Shown piece by piece: positions 30,824 to 38,654 of a DNA stretch of 64,000 bases. Source of the stretch: Paractinoplanes pyxinae (GTDB taxonomy: Bacteria; Actinomycetota; Actinomycetes; Mycobacteriales; Micromonosporaceae). The DNA is taken from assembly GCF_026626335.1 (NCBI RefSeq), contig NZ_JAPNTZ010000020.1, positions 124,001-188,000 of the forward strand, written 5' to 3'. The number at the start of each line of letters is the position of its first letter. Positions within the stretch are counted from its first letter, which is position 1. The notes under the pieces are model-generated. The model did no database searches and was not told where the DNA came from. It saw nothing but the letters and a program-made list of their open reading frames with translations. Position numbers and translations under genes: made by a program.

Positions 30824-31474
30824 TCAGGCGCGACGGGCCATCACGGCGTCGCCCACCGCGGCCTCGGACTGGCTGATCAGCTCGAGCAGCATGGCCGGGA
30901 GACGGCGCTTGAGCTGGTCGAAGAGCTGTCCTCGGCCGCGCGCGTCGAGGGTGAGGAAGACATGCTGGTCGAGGCCGGTGGCCAGGATCAGGCCGGCCAG
31001 GACCAGGTCGGGGATGTCGAGCAGCTCGCCGCGGCCGATGAACGTGCGGATCCGGGTGGCGGGCCACCCGGCGATCATCGTGTCGGACGGGACGAACGAG
31101 ACCTTGGAGCCGAACAGGCCGCGCTTCTCCTGCCGCTGCACGAGAGCGGAGCGGGCGAGGCGGCGTTCGACCAGGTCGGTGGCGACGCCGGTGGCCAGGA
31201 ACGAGATCCAGTCGCGGACGGCGCGATGATGTCCCTCGCGCAGCAGCTGGTCGAGCACGGCGGTGGCGGCGGGGTCGCCGGTCGGGCGGTCGTCGATGAT
31301 CTGGATCTTGCCGTCCACGACGTCGACCCGGCGCCAGAGCACCAGTTCGCCGATGAGGGCGGACGCCATGCCCAGCCCCAGCGTCGCCGGGGAGAGCAGG
31401 CACTTGCCCTTGACCGAGTCATGGGCGGTGAGGAACAGATCATCGGCGAGGGGTAGCTGTGCCGAAGCGGTCAC
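30824..31474 (-). CDS. GPP34 (GOLPH3-like) family protein
   Basis: A 216-aa protein of the GPP34/GOLPH3/Vps74 fold, recognisable from LADDLFLTAHDSVKGKCLLS at the N-terminus and a helical core. Eukaryotic relatives bind phosphatidylinositol 4-phosphate. Actinobacteria carry many copies of unknown role, probably at the membrane surface. The GTG start follows GAGAGGAG with 7-base spacing. It is the likely first gene of a unit with the APC permease and GNAT genes. Confidence 0.87.
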   Translation of the reverse strand: MTASAQLPLADDLFLTAHDSVKGKCLLSPATLGLGMASALIGELVLWRRVDVVDGKIQIIDDRPTGDPAATAVLDQLLREGHHRAVRDWISFLATGVATDLVERRLARSALVQRQEKRGLFGSKVSFVPSDTMIAGWPATRIRTFIGRGELLDIPDLVLAGLILATGLDQHVFLTLDARGRGQLFDQLKRRLPAMLLELISQSEAAVGDAVMARRA

Positions 31475-32021
31475 GGCACGTCTCCTCTCGGTTCGGTGTC
31501 ACAAGGGGTTACTTCGGCCTTCCCCGCCAGGTGATTACCGAAAGTGATGCTCGCGGCTTATAGCGAACGTTACGGTGTGCGCCCCCCAGAACGACATCGC
31601 GTAGCATGCCAGCGTGGTCAACTGAGCGCAATGTCCTCATCAGACAAAGTTTTAGTCCGATGTGGCACGAGCTTCGATGCATCGTGCATCAACTCTCTGA
31701 CCTGCATCTTTGCCGAGCCATCAAAAGGCGCGTAAAGGACTGTTAACGTTTTAATAGACGCCTGTCCATGCATTTGGCGTACCCCGGTCGAGGAACGTCG
31801 ATGACCCTGAGCGTCAATGACGCAGAGTGCCTTCCCGATCGCTCTTGCACTCTGCGTAGTCACCGCCGGGAGCAATCGGGGCGAGCGCCGCGAAAGGGCC
31901 GCAGCCGCGTCAGCGGCCGGTAAAGTCGCAGGTGGGCGGCGGATTGCTCAGCAATCTCCCAGGGTAAGCGGGGACGATTGATCGGTTGCCGCCCCGCTTA
32001 TCGCCCGGAGGTTCCCCACCC
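31475..32021. other. 547-bp intergenic region with structured leader of terC
   Basis: No convincing gene was found. It separates divergent GPP34 and terC and includes a clearly AT-richer stretch (31550-31800). Inverted repeats are CGCAGAGTGC/GCACTCTGCG (31821-31856, perfect 10-bp arms), GGCCGC/GCGGCC (31897-31918), GATTGC-TCA-GCAATC (31942-31956) and TAAGCGGGG/CCCCGCTTA (31965-32000). The last three would lie in the terC mRNA leader. TerC genes are sometimes under yybP-ykoY manganese riboswitches, but the conserved core of that class is not visible here. Confidence 0.6.
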
Positions 32022-33023
32022 ATGCTTGAGGTCACCGCGCTCGGCTGGACGCTGACCATCGGAGTCATCGTCGCCCTGCTCGCCCTCGATCTCGCCGTCG
32101 GCGTGTTCCGGCCGCACGCCGTCGGCTTCCGCGAAGCGGCTGTCTGGTCGGTCTTCTACATCGCGGTCGCCGTCGCGTTCGGTGTCGTGTTCGGCCAGGT
32201 CGCCGGATGGGACTTCGGCGCCGAGTACTTCGCCGGCTACATCGTCGAGAAGAGCCTGTCCGTCGACAACCTGTTCGTGTTCGTGATCATCATGGCCACG
32301 TTCGCCGTGCCCGAGAAGTATCAGCAGGAGGTGCTGACCTTCGGCATCATCATCGCGCTGGTGCTGCGGGTCATCTTCATCGCGCTCGGCGCGACGCTGC
32401 TCAACCTGTTCTCGTTCATGTTCCTGATCTTCGGCCTGGTCCTGATCTTCACGGCCGTCCAGCTGTTCCGGCATCGCGATGTGGATCCCGACGTCGAGGA
32501 CAACGCCCTGGTGAAGTTCAGCCGCCGGGTCCTGCCGGTCACCGACGACTACATCGGCGGCAAGATGATCACGAAGGTGGACGGCCGCCGGGTCGTCACG
32601 CCGATGCTCATCGTGCTGATCGCGATCGGCAGCTCCGACCTGCTGTTCGCGCTCGACTCGATCCCGGCCGTCTTCGGCGTCACCAACGAGGCGTACATCG
32701 TCTTCGTGGCCAACGCGTTCGCGCTGCTCGGCCTGCGTGCCCTCTTCTTCCTGGTCAAGGGCCTGCTCGACCGTCTGGTGTACCTGTCCGCCGGGCTGTC
32801 GGTCATCCTGGCCTTCATCGGCGTCAAGCTGGTGCTGCACTGGCTGCACGTCGACATCAACACCTCGGTGCCCGAGATCCCGACGCCGCTGTCGCTGGGT
32901 GTCATCATCGGCGTCCTGGCCGTCACCACGGTCGCCAGCCTGATGAAGTCCAAGCGGGACCCGGACACCAAGGCGCACGCCGGCAGCCTGCGAGGGCGGT
33001 CGGAGGAGCGGCAGAGACGCTGA
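32022..33023 (+). CDS. TerC family integral membrane protein
   Basis: A 333-aa protein with about eight to nine membrane spans. The TerC signature EKSLSVDNLFVFVIIMATF is present, as is the second acidic membrane motif IAIGSSDLLFALDSIPAVFG. Relatives are linked to tellurite resistance and, in some bacteria, manganese export. The ATG at 32022 follows GGAGG with about 10-base spacing. A long structured leader precedes it and a strong terminator follows, so it is probably monocistronic. Confidence 0.9.
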   Translation: MLEVTALGWTLTIGVIVALLALDLAVGVFRPHAVGFREAAVWSVFYIAVAVAFGVVFGQVAGWDFGAEYFAGYIVEKSLSVDNLFVFVIIMATFAVPEKYQQEVLTFGIIIALVLRVIFIALGATLLNLFSFMFLIFGLVLIFTAVQLFRHRDVDPDVEDNALVKFSRRVLPVTDDYIGGKMITKVDGRRVVTPMLIVLIAIGSSDLLFALDSIPAVFGVTNEAYIVFVANAFALLGLRALFFLVKGLLDRLVYLSAGLSVILAFIGVKLVLHWLHVDINTSVPEIPTPLSLGVIIGVLAVTTVASLMKSKRDPDTKAHAGSLRGRSEERQRR

Positions 33024-33038
33024 TCCGCAGACGAAGAA

Positions 33039-33069
33039 GTCGGCCGGGTCTGCCCCGGCCGGCTTTTTT
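33039..33069 (+). terminator. Rho-independent terminator of terC
   Basis: A 10-bp stem (33039-33048 with 33054-33063, one G-U pair), a 5-base loop and six T (33064-33069). A clear intrinsic terminator 15 bases after the terC stop. Confidence 0.93.
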
Positions 33070-33082
33070 GGTGGTGCGGGCG

Positions 33083-33340
33083 TCAGCCCAGGTAGCCGCC
33101 CATTCCGGCGGTCTGGCGGTTGGCGCTCTGCAGGCGAGCGGCGTCCTGCCGGTAGAGGATCTCCCGGATGACCTCGGTCTCCTCGTTGCTGTGGCGGGAG
33201 AGGAGCTGGTCGAGCTCGGCGCGCTCGGAGGTGGTGCGGAACGACGCGAGCTCGTCGGCGAGCCGGCGGTTGGCGACGCGCATGGTGCGGCGGTTCGCCA
33301 GCGCCGTGCGGGCGTCGCGAAGCTTGGTCGTGAACTGCAT
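33083..33340 (-). CDS. Small conserved-type hypothetical protein
   Basis: An 85-aa basic and helical protein beginning MQFTTKLRDARTALANRRTM and ending GMGGYLG. The ATG at 33340 has AAGGAGA 6 bases upstream, so translation is credible; the longer in-frame extension lacks such a site. Heptad-like Leu/Ala spacing between residues 10 and 65 suggests a short coiled coil. No domain is recognised. It stands alone between terC and the large LuxR regulator. Confidence 0.75.
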   Translation of the reverse strand: MQFTTKLRDARTALANRRTMRVANRRLADELASFRTTSERAELDQLLSRHSNEETEVIREILYRQDAARLQSANRQTAGMGGYLG

Positions 33341-33510
33341 GGCCGTCTCCTTAACGGATAGTGATGGCGATAGGCCTCGTCGCCTTCTTCTACAACGTTC
33401 CAGGAGCGACGCTTCATCCCCAAATCGCGCAGGTAAACAGTGGGATACGGGCGTGACGGGGGCCACCGGATTCCTGTAGCCGGGATCACTGTCCGTGGCG
33501 TCGTGGCTGG

Positions 33511-36183
33511 TCAGGCACTCTTAGTGACTTCGGACACCACTGTCGTCAGGCGAGAAGACAGTTGCGTCCGCGAGCGCACCCCGAGCTTGCGGTAGATCCG
33601 GGTCAGCGTGGCCTCGACCGTCTTCACGCTCAAGTAGAGCCGGACGGCGATCTCCCGGTTGCTGGCGCCGTCACGCACCAGCGCCGCGATGCGCAGCTCG
33701 GTCGAGGTCAGCCCCAGATCGACCGGGGTGGTGCCGGCCGCCGAGGCGCCGGCCAGGGCCCGCTCGGTCTGCTCGGCCCACGGCTTGGCGTCGGCCGCCA
33801 GGAAGATGGCCAGCGCGGCGCCGATGGCCAGCCGGGCCGCCGCGTACCGGCGCCGTCGCCGCTCGGCGCTGCCCTGCACCAGCAGCGCGTGGGCCTGCTC
33901 GATGGGCTGGTGCAGTTGCTCGAAGTGCTGAGCCGCGGACGCCGAGAGCTGCACGGCCGAATCGGCGTGCCCGCTCTCGGAGAGCACGACCGCGGCGGCC
34001 CGGTCCAGATAGCCGATCAGCCCCGGGTTGTCGCCCAGCCGCTCGGCCGCGGCCCGCGCGGCGGCCAGGGTGACGGCCGCCTCGGCGTGCTCGCCCAGCG
34101 CGGCCAGCCCGCCCGCCAGGTCGCCGTGCCAGCGCACGATCATCGGGTCGCCGCCGCCCGAGCCGGACTCCAGGTCGCGCAGCCGGCGCAGCGCCGCCAC
34201 CCCGTCCCGGGCCCGGCCCGCCCGCAGCTCGGCCTGGCCCAGCGCGTGCAGGTTGCGCCGCAGATAGAGGGTGTCGCCCTCCTGCTCGGAGGCCCGCACA
34301 CCCCGGCGGGCGAACCCGGCCGCGGCGGCCAGGCTGCCCCCGGCCAGCTCGGCGATGGCGGCCGTGTAGCAGGTGGGGCCGGGGCTGAGCCCCGCCCGCT
34401 GCGCGGCCCGCACGGCCTGGTGGGCGTAGTTGAGCGCTTCCCGGCAGCGCCCGGCCCGGGTGGCCACCTCGGACAGGCTGCGCAGCACGCACACCCGGGC
34501 CTCGCCGACCCGGTCGCGGCCGGCCACGGCGAGCAGGCTGAGCAGGGTGGCCCGGGCCTCGTCGAGCCTATCGTCCATCATGGCGAAGCGGGCCGCGACG
34601 TACAGCGGGCCGTAGTGCAGCCAGTCGGGCGCGGGCGTGGCCGGCAGCACCAGCGCCTCGGTCAACGTGTCGGACCAGCCGGGGTCGCCGCACAGCCGCT
34701 CGATCTGGGCCAGCACGCTCAGCGCCATCGCCTCGGTGGTCGGGTCGCCGGCCCGGCGGGCGGCCAGCGCCGTCCGAGCCGCCTCGTCCGCGGCCCGGTC
34801 CGGGTCGCCGGCGAGCAGAGACGCCCAGGTGACCCGCAACCGCACCGGGGCCGACAGGGCCGGGTCGTCGCCGGCCTCCTCGAGCGCGGCCGCGACCATC
34901 TCCCCCATCTCGGCCAGGCCCTGCCCGGCCAGGTCGATCAGCACCAGCCGGGCCCGCACCCGGTGCCCGGCCGGGGCGTCCGACGCCAGCACCGCCTCGG
35001 CCGCGCGTCCGGCCAGGGCGGCCGAGCCCGCGCTGAGACCGCTGCGGGCCGCGGCGACCAGCCAGTCGAGGCGGTGGGCGGTGCACGTGTGCGGGCAGCG
35101 GTCGGCGGCCAGCAGGAACAGCTCGGCGGCGGTGCGGCTCGCGCCCCGCGCGGCACAGCGCTGGGCGGCGGCGGCCAGCGAACGGGCGACCGCCGCGTCC
35201 GGCACCGAGCTGCACAGGGCCCGGTGCCGCAGCGCCTCGATCTCGTCGACGGCGCCGGCGGCGAGCGCGGTGTGGGCCTCGGTGCGGTCGGCGGCCGGCG
35301 CGTCCTCGGCGATCACGGTGGCCAGCAGGGGCGGCGTGAAACGGATCTGCTCGCCGTCGACCACTACCGCGCCGGCCGCGGCGGCAAGGCGCAGATCGCG
35401 TACGGCGTCCTCGCGGCCCGCCCGCAGCAGCAGGGACACGGTGGGCTCGGCGGCCAGCGCGGCCACGAGCAAGGTGCCCCGGGTCTCGGCGGGCAGGGCG
35501 GTGAGCCGGTCACGCAGCAGCTCACGGGCCGGCTCGGGCAGCGGCGACGGACGCCAGGCCGGGCCGGGCGGCAGCGCCTCGCCCAGGGCGATGGCCAGGA
35601 ACGGGTTGCCCGCGCTGACCTCGTGCATCCGGCTGGCCACCCGGCACGGCAGGCCGCGCGCCTCGAGCAGTTCCGTGAGGTCGTCGGCGGCCAGCGGCGG
35701 GACCTCGAGCTCGAGGGCGGGCGCCGGGCAGAGGCGGGTGGCGCGCCGGCGAGCCGCGGGGCCCGGATGCCGCTGCGCGGCTATCACGCGTACGCGGGAA
35801 CCCGGACGACGCCGCATGGCGAACGCGATCAGCTCGGCCGACTCGGCGTCCAGCCACTGGCAGTCGTCCAGCACGAGCAGGACAGGCCGCGCCTGCGCGA
35901 GGTGTTCGAGCAGCGCCGGCAGCACCAGACGGCCCGGACGCCGCACGCGGCGCGACGACGGTTGCAGCTGGGTGAGAAGGTCGCTGATTCCCGCGTACGC
36001 GATAAGCCTCTCGCTACGCACCGGGCGCAACCAGACGACGAACTCGCCGCGCGCCGCCGCGGCCGAAGCGGCCGCCTCGAGCAGCACCGTCTTGCCGATG
36101 CCGGCCGGCCCGTGCAGGGCCACGCCGCCCCCGGTGACCAGGCGGCCCTCGATAGTCGCCAGCAGATCGTCGCGACCGTGCAT
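33511..36183 (-). CDS. LuxR family (LAL-type) ATPase regulator
   Basis: An 890-aa large ATP-binding LuxR regulator. Walker A is GPAGIGKT (25-32), Walker B is LLVLDDCQWL, a long helical TPR-like middle follows, and a C-terminal LuxR HTH occupies the last 60 residues (LTSTELRIAALVRDGASNRE, then LYLSVKTVEATLTRIYRKLG). Such proteins integrate ATP and inducer signals and often control secondary metabolism or sugar genes. The ATG has AGGAG 7 bases upstream, inside a long inverted repeat. No obvious local target is seen. Confidence 0.9.
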   Translation of the reverse strand: MHGRDDLLATIEGRLVTGGGVALHGPAGIGKTVLLEAAASAAAARGEFVVWLRPVRSERLIAYAGISDLLTQLQPSSRRVRRPGRLVLPALLEHLAQARPVLLVLDDCQWLDAESAELIAFAMRRRPGSRVRVIAAQRHPGPAARRRATRLCPAPALELEVPPLAADDLTELLEARGLPCRVASRMHEVSAGNPFLAIALGEALPPGPAWRPSPLPEPARELLRDRLTALPAETRGTLLVAALAAEPTVSLLLRAGREDAVRDLRLAAAAGAVVVDGEQIRFTPPLLATVIAEDAPAADRTEAHTALAAGAVDEIEALRHRALCSSVPDAAVARSLAAAAQRCAARGASRTAAELFLLAADRCPHTCTAHRLDWLVAAARSGLSAGSAALAGRAAEAVLASDAPAGHRVRARLVLIDLAGQGLAEMGEMVAAALEEAGDDPALSAPVRLRVTWASLLAGDPDRAADEAARTALAARRAGDPTTEAMALSVLAQIERLCGDPGWSDTLTEALVLPATPAPDWLHYGPLYVAARFAMMDDRLDEARATLLSLLAVAGRDRVGEARVCVLRSLSEVATRAGRCREALNYAHQAVRAAQRAGLSPGPTCYTAAIAELAGGSLAAAAGFARRGVRASEQEGDTLYLRRNLHALGQAELRAGRARDGVAALRRLRDLESGSGGGDPMIVRWHGDLAGGLAALGEHAEAAVTLAAARAAAERLGDNPGLIGYLDRAAAVVLSESGHADSAVQLSASAAQHFEQLHQPIEQAHALLVQGSAERRRRRYAAARLAIGAALAIFLAADAKPWAEQTERALAGASAAGTTPVDLGLTSTELRIAALVRDGASNREIAVRLYLSVKTVEATLTRIYRKLGVRSRTQLSSRLTTVVSEVTKSA

Positions 36184-36188
36184 GCTGC

Positions 36189-36225
36189 CACTCCTAGGTC
36201 TGAATCGGCCTCAGCCTAGGAAGTG
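36189..36225. promoter_or_regulatory. Inverted repeat over the LuxR-gene ribosome binding site
   Basis: CACTCCTAGG (36189-36198) is mirrored by CCTAGGAAGTG (36215-36225) around a 16-base centre, with one extra base in the right arm. It includes the AGGAG ribosome binding site. It could be an operator, or an mRNA hairpin that hides the site. Confidence 0.6.
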
Positions 36226-36293
36226 ACAGACACACCTATCAATAGATTCACATATGCCAACAGTTACCTATCACCGCGGGGATGGTCCCGGCC

Positions 36294-36452
36294 CTAGTCG
36301 TCGTCCCCGCCGTCATCGTCGTCGTCATCGCCGTCGCCGCCCGGGCAGCCGGACAGGGTGAGCACGGTGGCCGCGCCGCCCGCCAGCAGCAGAGCCCGGC
36401 CGAAGAACGCGCGCCGGTTCAAGCCCTGCTCTTCGCTCTTCACTTCATCCAT
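36294..36452 (-). CDS. 52-aa Tat-type lipoprotein with poly-Asp tail
   Basis: A complete 52-codon frame, ATG at 36452 and TAG at 36294. It begins MDEVKSEEQGLNRRAFFGRA: the NRRAFF segment resembles a twin-arginine signal. A hydrophobic stretch (LLLAGGAATVLTL) and the lipobox LSGC follow. Lipidation at Cys36 would leave a mature peptide of only 17 residues, of which ten are Asp (CPGGDGDDDDDDGGDDD). No strong ribosome binding site is seen. The signal, lipobox and clean stop argue for a real gene. An acidic anchored peptide could bind cations such as calcium. Confidence 0.6.
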   Translation of the reverse strand: MDEVKSEEQGLNRRAFFGRALLLAGGAATVLTLSGCPGGDGDDDDDDGGDDD

Positions 36453-36543
36453 GCCCGCATTGTGTCAGCGAGGCGACGTATCCGGGAGGTCCGCGCGGGC
36501 CCTTCAGCACTGACCCGACGAGAAACCACACGCGAGGTGACCC

Positions 36544-37242
36544 ATGGCGGACTGGATTGTGGTGCCCTGCCTGCTGCGGTTGCGGACGGAGTTCGACGAG
36601 CTCGCCCCGCACCGCGAGAAAAGCGAGGAAGGCACGATCGGCGACGAGAACCACGACTCGACGTCCGACCACACCCCCGACGAGCAGTCGAAGCATCTGC
36701 GGCACAAGGACGCCGACGACCGCAACGAGGTGCACGCCCTCGACATCGACGCCGGCCTGCGCCTGCCCGGCGCGAGCATGGAGACGGTCGTGCAGCTGCT
36801 GCTGGGCCGCTGCCGCTCGGGCGCCGAGGCCCGGCTGCGCTACATCATCTTCAACCGCCGCATCTGGTCGGCCTCGGACGGCTGGAGGCAGAACCCGTAC
36901 GACGGAAAAGACCCGCACACCGGGCACGCGCACTTCTCCGCCGACTACGACCCGCAACGAGAGGCCTCGACGGCCTCCTGGCATCTGGAGGACATCGAAG
37001 TGGCACTGACCAACGACGACAAGAAGTGGCTGTCGGCCGAGATCGCCAAGCAGGTGCGAGGCTGCGTCGACGACATCTGGAACCACGACATCGGCAAGGC
37101 CACCGGCACCCCGGCCCTGACCGCGCAGAGCGCCCTGATCACAGCCAACGTCCGGGCCGGCTCGGTGGCCAACCGCCAGCTCCCCGACCTGGCCGACGCC
37201 GTCAAACGCGTGGCCGCCCAGCTCAAAGCCCCGGTGCACTGA
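36544..37242 (+). CDS. Hypothetical protein with M15-like metallopeptidase motifs
   Basis: A 232-aa protein. The pattern SDHTPD (His43), HALDIDAG (Asp67) and HTGHAHFS (His128/His130), with IIFNRRIWS between, matches the zinc-site spacing of M15 D-Ala-D-Ala peptidases, as also seen in actinophage proteins. A cell-wall-cleaving role is possible. There is no signal peptide. The C-terminal part (from about 155) is helical, starting VALTNDDKKWLSAEIA. GAGGTGA precedes the ATG. An internal terminator follows the stop. Function is inferred from motifs only. Confidence 0.75.
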   Translation: MADWIVVPCLLRLRTEFDELAPHREKSEEGTIGDENHDSTSDHTPDEQSKHLRHKDADDRNEVHALDIDAGLRLPGASMETVVQLLLGRCRSGAEARLRYIIFNRRIWSASDGWRQNPYDGKDPHTGHAHFSADYDPQREASTASWHLEDIEVALTNDDKKWLSAEIAKQVRGCVDDIWNHDIGKATGTPALTAQSALITANVRAGSVANRQLPDLADAVKRVAAQLKAPVH

Positions 37243-37250
37243 CTTTTGTT

Positions 37251-37280
37251 GCCCCGGCCGCCGGGTTCAGCGGCCGGGGC
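37251..37280 (+). terminator. Terminator of the M15-like gene
   Basis: GCCCCGGCCGC (37251-37261) pairs perfectly with GCGGCCGGGGC (37270-37280) over an 8-base loop, followed by ATCTTCTATTT. It lies 8 bases after the stop and between convergent genes. Confidence 0.85.
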
Positions 37281-37285
37281 ATCTT

Positions 37286-38497
37286 CTATTTGCTCAGCTC
37301 GGCGAACCACCGGGTCGCGGCGGGGACGCCCAGCACCTCGGAGCCCTCGTGGACGAAGCCGTTGTAGGCGGTGTTCACCCCGAGATCGACCGTCGGGGCC
37401 CGGACGCCGCGGGCGGCCAGCGCCGTGTGGCAGTGGTCGGTGTTGGCGTTCACCGCCTGCTCGTCGCCGGGGCTGTAGTAGAGCCGCACCGGCATCCGCG
37501 GCGTCCAATTGGTGCAGACGCTGTCCGCCTCGGCCAGCGCCTCGGCGAAACGGCCGGTCGGGTGCAGCAGCAGCGCCTTGCCTTGCGGCGTGAGCAGGTC
37601 GTCGATCGTGGCCGGCAGCGCGCCGAGCACTTCCTCGCCGGTGTGGTTGCCGTCGAAAAGCCCGGCCAGACCAACGTACGGCTTACGGAATACGTAGCCG
37701 GGCGTGGGATAGATGTCGTGCAGGCGGTCGAAGGCGACCAGCAGGTACGAGGTGTACGCGCTAGCCAGAACCGGGTGCACCTCCGAGGTGAACAACGCCG
37801 GGATCTCCGCGCGCCGGAAGTCGTACGCGCCGCTGATCGGGGCGACCGCGGCCGCCCGGAACCACGGGTCGGCTCCCGACTGCAACGCCCGGGCCAGTCC
37901 GAGAGCGGTCGAGGCGCCCTGCGAGAAGCCCGACGCGTAGACGTCGCGGGTCAACTGCTTTCCCTGCGTACGAGTGAAGTCACGAGCCGCCCGAAGCAGA
38001 TCGAGCGATGCCGTGGTCTCGGACGGCACGTCCATCCACGGGTGCGGTCCGGGCCCCACCCCGAGACCCACGTAGTCGGGCGCCACCGCCGCGAAGCCGG
38101 CCGACGCGAACGTGAGAGCCGGCCCGATCACGAAGATGTCGTCCGAAGTGGAAGGAGCGTCACCCTTGAAGATCTCGGTGCCGTGCCCGAACGACACCGT
38201 ACGAAGCCATCGCCAGCCGTTGATCGGAAGCGCGACCAGCCCGCTGGCCGTCGTCGGCTTCCCGGTGGCGTCGGTAGTCCGATAGACGAGCCGGTACGTC
38301 CGTACGCCGAAGCGGTCGGTTCCCGGATCGAACTTGTCGGCGGCCAGAGCGGCGTCGACGTCACCCCAGGTCGGATAGGTGCGCAGAGCGGTCACCGAGA
38401 CCAACCGTCCCGATGCCGCCGTGGCCGGTGTTACGGCCACCACGAGCGAGGATGCGATGAGCGCCCCCGCGATGCCCAAACTCAGCAGTTTCCTCAT
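37286..38497 (-). CDS. Secreted lipase-family alpha/beta hydrolase
   Basis: A 403-aa secreted protein. Residues 1-28 form a signal peptide (MRKLLSLGIAGALIASSLVV, then an AxA-type cleavage site near TPATAA). The nucleophile motif is GFSQGA with Ser192, and GHGTEIF may supply the oxyanion region. Late Asp (YSPGDEQAV) and His (GFVHEGSE) are candidates for the rest of the triad. It resembles secretory lipases. An in-frame ATG six codons upstream is an alternative start. Substrate not assignable. Confidence 0.85.
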   Translation of the reverse strand: MRKLLSLGIAGALIASSLVVAVTPATAASGRLVSVTALRTYPTWGDVDAALAADKFDPGTDRFGVRTYRLVYRTTDATGKPTTASGLVALPINGWRWLRTVSFGHGTEIFKGDAPSTSDDIFVIGPALTFASAGFAAVAPDYVGLGVGPGPHPWMDVPSETTASLDLLRAARDFTRTQGKQLTRDVYASGFSQGASTALGLARALQSGADPWFRAAAVAPISGAYDFRRAEIPALFTSEVHPVLASAYTSYLLVAFDRLHDIYPTPGYVFRKPYVGLAGLFDGNHTGEEVLGALPATIDDLLTPQGKALLLHPTGRFAEALAEADSVCTNWTPRMPVRLYYSPGDEQAVNANTDHCHTALAARGVRAPTVDLGVNTAYNGFVHEGSEVLGVPAATRWFAELSK

Positions 38498-38654
38498 GCG
38501 CTCGACGCTAGGCATCCCCCACCGCCGAATCAGCCCGGCCTGCCCCCGAATCCGCAGTGGTGCTGCCCCCACCCGCCGATCAACTCAGGTGACCGGCGCG
38601 ACGACCGATAGTCGGTGCACTTGCGCTGCCGAGGCTTGGAAGGTTGCCGGACTG

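Noticed and set aside
31618-31875. Minus-strand 85-codon frame in the terC upstream gap
   Set aside because: No ribosome binding site or recognisable family; it runs through the inverted repeat at 31821-31856.
31890-32021. yybP-ykoY manganese riboswitch
   Set aside because: Gene context fits, but the conserved GGGGAGTAG-like core and the second loop could not be found by eye.
33562-36219. Long plus-strand frame (885 codons) opposite the LuxR gene
   Set aside because: High-GC antisense shadow; the minus strand carries Walker and HTH motifs.
36282-37367. Plus-strand 361-codon frame
   Set aside because: It covers the small lipoprotein antisense and the real gene at 36544 in another frame; Ala/Arg/Val-rich and motif-free.
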